A DNA stretch of 7,342 nt from Cyanobacteriota bacterium (GTDB taxonomy: Bacteria; Cyanobacteriota; Cyanobacteriia; Phormidesmidales; Phormidesmidaceae). The translations under genes were made by a program, and so were the position numbers. Position 1 is the first letter of the stretch. The number at the start of each line of letters is the position of its first letter. The stretch covers positions 1-7,342 of the forward strand of contig JAIXUR010000040.1 of NCBI GenBank assembly GCA_027483425.1. Direction: 5' to 3'. The notes beneath the pieces were generated by a model. That model was given only the letters and a program-made list of their open reading frames with translations. It made no database searches and was not told the DNA's origin. Positions 1 to 5,369 of this stretch are shown here, piece by piece.

Positions 1-260
1 AGCTGTGAAAGCTGCTGGTAGGCCACTACCCCCACCCCGGCAGAAACCACCAGGGCCCCGTTGACCAAGCCGAGGGCAAAACTACCGGCCCCCAACCCCC
101 ACAGATGAGGATGTTTAGGCCGAGGCAGGGTGAGCCGCGATAGCCCCTGGGGCAGGGCCTTTGACCATGTCTGCCAGCGGTTCAGAAAAGCTGGATTGAG
201 ACGCTTGGCCCGCACCGGGGACGCGTCAAAGGACTGGGAGGAGACAACTGGGTAAACCAC
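1..260 (-). CDS. N-terminus of an unidentified single-pass membrane protein (partial, runs off the left edge)
   Basis: An open frame reads leftward from a GTG at 260 to the window edge, about 86 codons, with an in-frame TGA roughly ten codons upstream of the GTG. There is no ATG in this frame, so the start is GTG at 260 or a GTG about 17 codons further in; neither has a clear Shine-Dalgarno sequence. The first ~50 residues are polar and basic, rich in Pro, Arg and Lys, with segments such as NRWQTWSKALPQGL and LTLPRPKHPHLWG. A strongly hydrophobic helix of Gly, Ala, Val and Leu follows (about residues 54-79) and then the start of a polar stretch (YQQLSQ). This pattern suggests a cytoplasmic tail, one membrane span and an extracytoplasmic domain outside the window. 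Membrane-fusion (HlyD-type) proteins and many anchored periplasmic proteins begin this way, but no family can be assigned. It is divergent from the gene at 604. Confidence 0.55.
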   Translation of the reverse strand, partial: MVYPVVSSQSFDASPVRAKRLNPAFLNRWQTWSKALPQGLSRLTLPRPKHPHLWGLGAGSFALGLVNGALVVSAGVGVVAYQQLSQ

Positions 261-393
261 AGGAGAGGTGTTGCGTTTGAGGCTTGGGTATCAGGCTTAG
301 CATAGCGCTGCCCTTCAATCTTAAGACCCTTTGCAACGGAAAACTATAGAGTGGGCCAGGCCACCGGGGTGATCCTACACCTGGCCAGGTCAT

Positions 394-463
394 TAGCCAG
401 AAGCCAGAAGCTAGAAGCTAGAAGTCAGAAGCCAGAAGCCAGAAGCCAGAAGCCAGAAGCTAG
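394..463. repeat. Heptamer tandem array, ten units of AAGCCAG type (STRR-like)
   Basis: Ten consecutive 7-bp units can be read from 394 to 463. The consensus is AAGCCAG, with variants AAGCTAG (three copies), AAGTCAG (one) and TAGCCAG (the first unit). The unit length and tandem arrangement match the short tandemly repeated repetitive (STRR) sequences known from filamentous cyanobacteria. The array is non-coding, and its variants suggest slippage with point changes. On the reverse strand it reads as CTGGCTT. Confidence 0.9.
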
Positions 464-470
464 GCCGGAA

Positions 471-519
471 CTGCCTCCTGAATTCTGCCTCCTGAATTCT
501 GTCTCCTAACTCCTGTATT
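471..519. repeat. Second heptamer array of CTGNNTY type, opposite orientation to the first
   Basis: Seven heptamers follow one another: CTGCCTC, CTGAATT, CTGCCTC, CTGAATT, CTGTCTC, CTAACTC and CTGTATT. The first four form two perfect copies of a 14-bp unit (471-484 and 485-498). The consensus CTGNNTY resembles the reverse complement of the neighbouring AAGCCAG array (CTGGCTT). Together the two arrays, only 7 bp apart, therefore form an imperfect inverted repeat that could fold as a long, mismatched hairpin in a transcript. Confidence 0.85.
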
Positions 520-553
520 CTTTCCATCCATCGGCCCACAAGACAGGGGATAA

Positions 554-589
554 GCTGGGGTGTTAGGCTCAAAACGAGTCCCCCCCAGC
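554..589 (+). promoter_or_regulatory. Bipartite hairpin in the leader of the 604 gene
   Basis: GCTGGGG (554-560) pairs perfectly with CCCCAGC (583-589). Inside the loop, GGCTC (566-570) can pair with GAG-CC (576-581) across an AAAAC loop if T579 bulges out. The structure ends 14 nt before the ATG at 604, so it would sit in the mRNA leader next to the ribosome binding region. No run of U follows, so it does not look like an intrinsic terminator. It matches no riboswitch class I recognise. A role in limiting translation initiation is inference, and the structure could be fortuitous in GC-rich DNA. Confidence 0.35.
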
Positions 590-603
590 CAGTCAAATCT
601 GGA

Positions 604-1815
604 ATGTTAGATCTTCTGCTCATGGCCAGCCTTGGCTTCCTCGGTAGTTTTGGACACTGCCTTGGGATGTGCGGGCCTATTACCGTCGCCTTTTCCCTGG
701 CTGAGCAGCCCTCAGCCCCAGGGCGCTGGCAGCAACTACGGTTTCACCTGCTGCTGAATGTAGGTCGGATCGTGAGCTACACCCTCGTCGGTGCCACGAT
801 TGGAGCCTTGGGTTCTGTTCTGGTGATCGGTGGGCAGATGGCCGGGGTAGGCAGCCTGCTGCGGCGGGGAATTGCCATGGCGACGGGGCTGTTATTGATC
901 TGGTTTGGCCTGGCGCAAATTAGCCCAGGGCAAGTTCCCAAGGTGCCGCTGCTCAATCCTATGGCGCAGCCGGGGTGGCACGATCGCCTCGGCCGCACCA
1001 TGGAGCATCTGGCCATTCACCCCCAGCGTTGGACCCCGCTGCTGATGGGGCTAGCCTGGGGGCTGATGCCCTGCGGTTTTTTGTACGCGGCCCAGCTAAA
1101 GGCCGCTGAGACCACTGATCTGTGGCGCGGGGGAGCGGCCATGTTGGCCTTTGGGGTAGGCACCCTGCCCACCATGCTGGGGGTCGGCGCATCGACCGCG
1201 TGGCTCAGTGCCGACCGGCGTGGGCAACTGTTTCGCCTCGGCGGTTGGGTGACCCTGACCGTCGGCCTACTGACCTTAGTCAGGGGCAACGACATGGTCG
1301 ATTTTACCGGCCATGGGGCTTTGATTTGTTTGGCCTTGGCCCTCATTGCTCGACCCATTAGCCGACTTTGGTCACCCTTCCTCACCTACCGACGGGCCCT
1401 GGGGGTGAGCGCGTTTGTGCTGTCCCTAGCCCACATGGCCCACATGGTGACCATGGGGTGGAGTCTGCGAGCGTTGCCCTTTCTGCTGCCCAGTTTGCAG
1501 GTGGGGGGATGGGCGGGGATCGTGGCCTTTGGGTGCATGATTCCCCTCGCGGCCACCAGCTTTAATCAGGCCCAGACGTTTCTGGGCGATCGCTGGCGGC
1601 AGCTCCATTTGCTCAGCGTGCCCATCTTTGTCTTGGCCGTGGCCCATACTCTATTGTTGGGGTCGAGCTATTTGGGTAGTTTTGATCGGTCAACCAGCCA
1701 TTGGCTGGGGGCGATCGCCCTGGTCAGCATCGCCGTACTGGCCCTCCTCACCCGCTGGCGGGGGTTCTGGTCACTCTTGTCCCTAGGGAAATTCTATGCG
1801 CCCTTCAAGTCCTAG
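604..1815 (+). CDS. SafE/UreH-like membrane protein fused to a ferric-reductase/MsrQ-like haem b domain
   Basis: The protein has 403 residues and about eleven predicted membrane spans. Residues 1-225 resemble the SafE/UreH-like (DsbD_2-type) transmembrane family: the first span carries GHCLGMCGP (17-25, Cys19 and Cys23), and a later span carries WGLMPCGFLY (152-161, Cys157). Members are proposed to move metals or reducing equivalents across the membrane; the substrate here is unknown. Residues 235-385 look like a ferric-reductase/MsrQ-type domain: RRALG (263-267), His277 and His280 on one helix, PLAATS (314-319), WRQLH with His335, and His348 thirteen residues later. The spacing of 58 and 13 residues from His277 resembles the haem-ligand spacing of MsrQ. 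The start ATG has little Shine-Dalgarno sequence; an ATG at 622 is an alternative. The gene overlaps the next by 20 nt. The first domain is fairly certain, the haem domain likely, the fused function inferred. Confidence 0.85.
   Translation: MLDLLLMASLGFLGSFGHCLGMCGPITVAFSLAEQPSAPGRWQQLRFHLLLNVGRIVSYTLVGATIGALGSVLVIGGQMAGVGSLLRRGIAMATGLLLIWFGLAQISPGQVPKVPLLNPMAQPGWHDRLGRTMEHLAIHPQRWTPLLMGLAWGLMPCGFLYAAQLKAAETTDLWRGGAAMLAFGVGTLPTMLGVGASTAWLSADRRGQLFRLGGWVTLTVGLLTLVRGNDMVDFTGHGALICLALALIARPISRLWSPFLTYRRALGVSAFVLSLAHMAHMVTMGWSLRALPFLLPSLQVGGWAGIVAFGCMIPLAATSFNQAQTFLGDRWRQLHLLSVPIFVLAVAHTLLLGSSYLGSFDRSTSHWLGAIALVSIAVLALLTRWRGFWSLLSLGKFYAPFKS
1785..1790 (+). promoter_or_regulatory. Ribosome binding site of the overlapping downstream gene
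   Basis: AGGGAA lies 5 nt before the ATG at 1796, inside the last codons of the upstream membrane-protein gene. It supports the start at 1796 and coupled translation of the two genes. Confidence 0.5.
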
Positions 1816-2446
1816 TCTGCTTGGGTTGTTGCTGGTGGCCACCGTCATGGCCCTACCGGCCTCCGGCCATAAAACTGAGGTATCGGGCGATATTGCCGGT
1901 ACCTGGCACCTCGAGCCTAACCACAGCCCTAAGGCCGGAGAACCCGCCCGCGTTTGGATTGCCTTAACCCAGCAGGGAGGCAAGGCCATTCCCCTCGAGC
2001 AGTGCGATTGTCAACTTACCGTCTACGATGCCAACCAGGCCGGTTCACCGCCAGTGATGGCGCTTCCCCTCCAGGCCATGTCCCCAGAAAATTTTCAGAG
2101 CATTCCTGGGGCCGAGGTGACCTTTCCAACCGTTGGCGAATATCGGCTGGTTTTGACCGGTAGCCCCAAGGCTGATGCGGTTTTCACCCCGTTTGAGCTG
2201 AGCTACACCACCGTGGTCGCCGCCGGTAGCCCTACGGCGACCACAACGCCCGCCCCAGCGACAGCACCGGAGCCGCCAGCACCCCTAGCAACGTCCCCAG
2301 GAACGCCACCGGAAGCGGGGGCGATCGCCCCCAATCCGCCCCAACCAGGGGGGGCTAAACCATGGGTACTAGGCGGTCTTGCCGGAGGAGCCGTCCTAGC
2401 GCTTGCGTTCGTTCTCCTCCAGCGGCGAAAAGCCCCTGACCGCTAG
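1796..2446 (+). CDS. Exported, C-terminally anchored protein with an Ig-like (YtkA/FixH/CopC-type) domain and a Cys-Asp-Cys motif
   Basis: The 216-residue product begins with a signal peptide (hydrophobic 8-22, likely cleavage near PASG at 21-24, leaving His25 near the mature N-terminus). Residues 35-140 look like a beta-sandwich: GTWHLEP at 35-41, KAGEPARVWIAL at 46-57, QLTVYD at 73-78, and a closing VGEYRLVLTG at 113-122. This layout resembles YtkA-like, FixH and CopC-type domains, but the match is by pattern only. Cys70 and Cys72 form a CDC motif. A Pro/Ala/Thr linker (143-188) leads to one membrane span (189-208) and a basic tail (QRRKAPDR), so the domain should face the periplasm or lumen. 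It overlaps the upstream gene by 20 nt, which suggests a joint role, perhaps passing metal or thiol electrons to the membrane partner (inference). The family is not firmly identified. Confidence 0.8.
   Translation: MRPSSPSLLGLLLVATVMALPASGHKTEVSGDIAGTWHLEPNHSPKAGEPARVWIALTQQGGKAIPLEQCDCQLTVYDANQAGSPPVMALPLQAMSPENFQSIPGAEVTFPTVGEYRLVLTGSPKADAVFTPFELSYTTVVAAGSPTATTTPAPATAPEPPAPLATSPGTPPEAGAIAPNPPQPGGAKPWVLGGLAGGAVLALAFVLLQRRKAPDR
2317..2332. repeat. HIP1 octamer extended to a 16-bp perfect palindrome
   Basis: GGGGGCGATCGCCCCC is a perfect palindrome centred on the HIP1 octamer GCGATCGC (2321-2328), within the Pro/Ala-rich linker of the 1796 gene. Other exact HIP1 octamers lie at 1586-1593, 1711-1718, 2575-2582, 3726-3733, 4876-4883, 6788-6795 and 6984-6991. 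Eight copies in 7.3 kb, where well under one is expected by chance, is a strong cyanobacterial signature. HIP1 is known to be over-represented in many cyanobacterial genomes. Confidence 0.9.
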
Positions 2447-3504
2447 GCCACGCAAATGCCGTACTGGGGCAGCAGGTCGTGGATGATGTACAGGTGGTGG
2501 GCCCGCAGGGCATCGTGAAACAGCTTCCAGTTACTGGTGAGAAAGTCGGGGGAATAGACCAGGCGCGAGTCGGTGCGATCGCTCTCGCCGATCATGCCTA
2601 GGGCCCTCTGTTTCCAAGACCCCTGGCCCTTGGCGATATAGTTCACCGTTGCCGGGCCAAAGCTAAAGTGGCCCTCGGCAATGTGGGCCAGCCACTGGCG
2701 GTGGCGGCTGTCGCCCTCCCCGAAGGTGGTTTTAAATAGCTCAGCGATCTTGGCCTTGTCGTCCTCCGGCAGACCCGGCGCTGGGGCATCGGGGTCGCCC
2801 GCTAAATATCGCTGCATCGCCCTGCACATTTCATCCGCCGCCGCTAAAAAATCCCTGGGGTTGTCGCGGCTAATCTTTTCGCCTCGGCCATTGGTGTAGC
2901 CCCAGCGCAGGTAGGGCCTGTCGGGGTTGCTGAGCACCGTGCCGTGGCCCAGGGGCAGGGCACCGCCAATAAAAAAGTTGGTCAGCCGGTTCATCAGGCT
3001 TTGATCGGGGTTGTTGTCGCCGTCCACCAGATCCCTTGCGCCGTTGACTTCGTGGCTGACTCCAGCAAAGCCCTGGTGGGCCCAGGTATCGACAAACACA
3101 TGCATGGTAATGCCCAGGCGGTGCAGGCCGTAGCTGCGGTAGCGCTGATCGATGCATTCGCGCACCATGGCCTGGGCCACGGGACTGTTGGGACGGCAGA
3201 TCAGCTTTTCGATAAAGGTGCCCGGCGGGTCTTGTCCGGCGGGGAGGCCCCCATTGCCCGGCAAAAAGTGAAACGGAATCCACACCTTGTAGTTTTCCAG
3301 CTCCTTGAAGTTGCGGTAGTCCAGCATTTTGTGGGCTGAACTAATGCGATCGAACATGGCCCCATTGTCGAAGCGAATCAGACCGGCCTGGGTTGAGTCG
3401 TCGACGTACTGGGCGCAGTGGGCCACGATGCTGGCATCGCTATGCCCAAAGCCCGCCAAGCGGGCACACACGTAGGTGACTCCGTGGTGAAAATCAATTT
3501 GCAT
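2443..3504 (-). CDS. DUF6765-like protein with a putative metal site (possible relative of zinc phospholipase C/P1 nuclease folds)
   Basis: The 353-residue product has no signal peptide or membrane span, so it is probably cytoplasmic. It is rich in His and Asp in segments that look like metal ligands: MQIDFHHGVTY at 1-11, HCAQYVDDST at 29-38, PFHFLPG at 77-83, and above all MHVFVDTWAHQGFAG at 134-148 with the pattern H135-x3-D139-x3-H143. A further HHLYIIHD cluster lies at 336-343. I recognise this overall pattern as DUF6765; relation to the zinc-dependent phospholipase C/P1 nuclease superfamily is an inference from the helical His/Asp arrangement. No reaction or substrate is known to me. The ATG at 3504 has no strong Shine-Dalgarno sequence. 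The stop overlaps that of the convergent 1796 gene. The gene to the right has the same orientation, but a 216-bp gap argues against a tight operon. Confidence 0.8.
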   Translation of the reverse strand: MQIDFHHGVTYVCARLAGFGHSDASIVAHCAQYVDDSTQAGLIRFDNGAMFDRISSAHKMLDYRNFKELENYKVWIPFHFLPGNGGLPAGQDPPGTFIEKLICRPNSPVAQAMVRECIDQRYRSYGLHRLGITMHVFVDTWAHQGFAGVSHEVNGARDLVDGDNNPDQSLMNRLTNFFIGGALPLGHGTVLSNPDRPYLRWGYTNGRGEKISRDNPRDFLAAADEMCRAMQRYLAGDPDAPAPGLPEDDKAKIAELFKTTFGEGDSRHRQWLAHIAEGHFSFGPATVNYIAKGQGSWKQRALGMIGESDRTDSRLVYSPDFLTSNWKLFHDALRAHHLYIIHDLLPQYGICVA

Positions 3505-3637
3505 GGCACTGTCTGGCTAGCAACGGGGGCATCTTGCCTTCAAAAAAAGTACAGTCCTCAATTAGGGTAATGGGTGAGTGCTCCCTGGGGTATTAAGCAT
3601 TGTGATCGAGTCCTCAGTAATGCCCACAGAAGCCATT

Positions 3638-3674
<37 letters not shown>

Positions 3675-3720
3675 CCAACGCAGAATTCCCCGCTTTACCT
3701 GGGTATCCCGATCGGCCACC

Positions 3721-4275
3721 CTACTGCGATCGCTGAAAGGACTCATGAATAGCCGTCAGCACCGGGTCGATAGCGGCGGTGGTGTCGCCGTAGTAGCTGG
3801 TGATGGTGGCGGTGGCGGCGGGGTAGCCCACGTAGGTGATAAACGCATTGGGCAACTCGGCGGGAATCTCATTAATCCACAGGCGCACGGCGGTGACCCC
3901 GTCGATGGTGACCGCATCGTAGCGGGCGACGGTATAGCCCTCCGCCTGAATCGCGGCTAGGGACTCACTGACCACCTCGCGGGGGGGCGCATCCCGCCAG
4001 CTCACCTCGGTGCGAATGGGTGGCAGACTGTCTCCTCCCGCACTGGCGGCCGTCACCTGGGGCGCATCGGCCTGTTCACTCACCTGCCACCCCACCGGAA
4101 AGTCAATGGAAAATAGATCTTCGTAGGTATAGCTGGTGGTTTCTAGGACGACGGCTGCGGGCTCTGCTGTCTCTGCGGCCACCAGCGGCGGTGTCTGGGC
4201 CAGGGTCGCGGGCATCCCACCCACTAGGGCCACGGTTCCCAAGGCCCATCCCCAGGGTTTTAGCATCCACGCCAT
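3721..4275 (-). CDS. Secreted protein, possibly PsbP/Mog1-like fold
   Basis: The frame opens at a GTG at 4305, but I place the start at the ATG at 4275 because AGGAG lies 7 nt upstream of it; this gives 184 residues. From that start, MAWMLKPWGW leads into a hydrophobic stretch and a probable cleavage site after ATLA (23-26), so the mature protein begins near Gln27 and is exported to the periplasm or thylakoid lumen. The mature part has alternating strands and helices: FSIDFPVGWQV, then a helix around REVVSESLAAIQAEG, then TIDGVTAVRLWI, ITYVGY and a final helix with IHESFQRSQ. This resembles the small alpha/beta PsbP/Mog1-type fold used by many cyanobacterial lumen proteins, but the resemblance is loose and no function is assigned. 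It has no cysteines and no lipobox, so it is not a lipoprotein. It is divergent from rsmI. Confidence 0.75.
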   Translation of the reverse strand: MAWMLKPWGWALGTVALVGGMPATLAQTPPLVAAETAEPAAVVLETTSYTYEDLFSIDFPVGWQVSEQADAPQVTAASAGGDSLPPIRTEVSWRDAPPREVVSESLAAIQAEGYTVARYDAVTIDGVTAVRLWINEIPAELPNAFITYVGYPAATATITSYYGDTTAAIDPVLTAIHESFQRSQ

Positions 4276-4282
4276 CACAACT

Positions 4283-4287
4283 CTCCT
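4283..4287 (-). promoter_or_regulatory. Shine-Dalgarno AGGAG that sets the start of the secreted-protein gene
   Basis: On the minus strand AAAAGGAGAGTTGTGATG places AGGAG 7 nt before the ATG at 4275. The longer frame from the GTG at 4305 would bury this site inside coding sequence and put charged residues ahead of the signal peptide. The ATG is therefore preferred. Confidence 0.7.
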
Positions 4288-4390
4288 TTTCACAGGCTCA
4301 ACCACTGTTGCTTAGTATCGCCTATGAAGGGCCGGGGGCATCGAGCCCCAGTGACGGTTTCTGGGCCGGTTTCTAACGGTGGTCCCCAGA

Positions 4391-4411
4391 AGTACGCTAG
4401 GAGTACGCTAG
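4391..4411. repeat. Two direct copies of AGTACGCTAG with 11-bp period upstream of rsmI
   Basis: AGTACGCTAG occurs at 4391-4400 and again at 4402-4411 with one G between. The pair lies in the 167-bp divergent spacer between the secreted-protein gene and rsmI, about 32 bp before the rsmI ATG. An 11-bp period would place both copies on nearly the same helix face, which is compatible with a protein binding site. It could equally be a small tandem duplication. No clear promoter boxes were seen. Confidence 0.5.
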
Positions 4412-4442
4412 CCTTTTAGCAGCCCTCTATTGCCCCACTGCC

Positions 4443-5345
4443 ATGGCCTCGGCCTCCGACCCCGATCGCAACGCTGACCCCAAGGCCGACCCCAAGCCGG
4501 GTCATCTCTACGTGGTAGGCACCCCCCTGGGCAACCTCGAAGACATGACCTTTCGGGCCGTGCGCCTGCTGCAATCCGTAGACCTGATCGCCGCCGAAGA
4601 TACCCGCCACACCGGCAAGCTGCTCCAGCATTTTCAAATCACAACCCCCCAGATCAGCTACCACGAACACAACCGCCAGAGCCGCATTGGTGAGGTGCTG
4701 CACCACCTGCACAGTCGCCAGCACGCCGTCGCCCTGGTCAGTGACGCGGGGATGCCGGGTATTTCTGACCCTGGCTATGAGCTGATTGTGGCCTGCATCG
4801 AGGCCAAGATTCCGGTGGTGCCGATCCCTGGGCCGACGGCGGCGATTACGGCTCTGTGTGTGGCGGGGTTACCCAGCGATCGCTTTGTGTTTGAAGGGTT
4901 TCTGCCCCTCAAGGGCACCGCTAGAATGGCCCGCCTACAGGCCCTGAGCCAGGAAGACCGCACCATTTTGCTCTACGAAGCGCCCCACAAGCTGCTCAAA
5001 ACCCTAGCCGACCTGGCCAAGGCCCTGGAGCCCACCCGCCCCGTTACCCTAGGGCGTGAACTCACCAAGCGGTTTGAGGAATTTTGGCGCGGCACTCTGG
5101 GTGATGCCCTGGTTCACTACCAAACCGTAGCGCCCAAGGGAGAATTCACGGTGGTGATCCAGGGCGCGAGCCGCCAGGCACCGCTGTTGTCTGACCAGGT
5201 CATTCAAGCGGAGCTAGAGCACCTGCTGGGCCAGGGGGTTTCTCGGGCCGAGGCCAGCCGCCAGCTGGCCCAAGCCACTGGGCAGTCGAAGAAACTGATC
5301 TACCAGCTGTCCCTGGGCATCGAGACTAATGTCATCCCCGACTGA
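4443..5345 (+). CDS. rsmI: 16S rRNA (cytidine(1402)-2'-O)-methyltransferase RsmI
   Basis: RsmI transfers a methyl group from S-adenosylmethionine to the 2'-OH of C1402 in the decoding centre of 16S rRNA, which tunes start-codon selection and fidelity. The 300-residue protein shows the family's tetrapyrrole-methylase-type fold: YVVGTPLGNLED (23-34), AEDTR (51-55), VSDAGMPGISDPG (99-111), PIPGPTA (127-133) and EAPHK (179-183). The C-terminal region (about 248-292) is a charged helical segment typical of the family. The first ~20 residues, rich in Asp, Pro and Lys, are an extra extension, but the ATG at 4443 is the only ATG before the first motif. No good Shine-Dalgarno sequence precedes it. The gene is divergent from the secreted-protein gene and converges on the P450 gene with 24 bp between stops. 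It appears complete and intact. Confidence 0.97.
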   Translation: MASASDPDRNADPKADPKPGHLYVVGTPLGNLEDMTFRAVRLLQSVDLIAAEDTRHTGKLLQHFQITTPQISYHEHNRQSRIGEVLHHLHSRQHAVALVSDAGMPGISDPGYELIVACIEAKIPVVPIPGPTAAITALCVAGLPSDRFVFEGFLPLKGTARMARLQALSQEDRTILLYEAPHKLLKTLADLAKALEPTRPVTLGRELTKRFEEFWRGTLGDALVHYQTVAPKGEFTVVIQGASRQAPLLSDQVIQAELEHLLGQGVSRAEASRQLAQATGQSKKLIYQLSLGIETNVIPD

Positions 5346-5369
5346 CAAGCTGGGAGGAGTCTTCCTTGT

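Larger units (their letters stand above)
261..603. other. Intergenic region between divergent genes, repeat-rich
   Basis: This 343-bp stretch separates the leftward gene starting at 260 from the rightward gene starting at 604. It holds two heptamer arrays (394-463 and 471-519) and a hairpin (554-589), listed separately. At 345-350 there is TATAGA, with TTAAGA 18 bp upstream (321-326), a weak candidate sigma-70-type promoter for the rightward gene. Both boxes are imperfect, so I do not call it. I see no convincing ORF: the reading frame crossing the repeats on the minus strand is a translation of the arrays themselves. Confidence 0.6.

Noticed and set aside
394..519. CRISPR array
   Set aside because: Units are 7 bp with no spacers, and no cas gene is present.
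411..623. 70-codon minus-strand ORF ending in a repeated FWLLASGFWLLTS pattern
   Set aside because: Its C-terminal part is a translation of the AAGCCAG heptamer array, and it overlaps the start of the 604 gene; such ORFs are a known artefact of heptamer repeats.
1017..1385. 122-codon minus-strand ORF inside the SafE-like gene
   Set aside because: It lies wholly opposite a clear membrane-protein gene, is rich in Arg and Pro as expected of a shadow frame, and matches no family.
2870..3339. Overlapping 137-codon (minus) and 131-codon (plus) ORFs within the DUF6765-like gene
   Set aside because: Both are other frames of a gene with well-formed metal-ligand motifs; their composition looks like GC-rich shadow frames.
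4335..4349. GGGGC-ATCGA-GCCCC hairpin in the divergent spacer before rsmI
   Set aside because: A 5-bp GC stem is expected by chance in GC-rich DNA and has no link to a start or stop.
4020..4376. 118-codon plus-strand ORF opposite the secreted-protein gene
   Set aside because: Arg/Pro/Ser-rich, no motif, and antisense to a gene with signal peptide and ribosome binding site.
4416..4724. 102-codon minus-strand ORF opposite the start of rsmI
   Set aside because: It is antisense to conserved RsmI motifs and has no recognisable domain.
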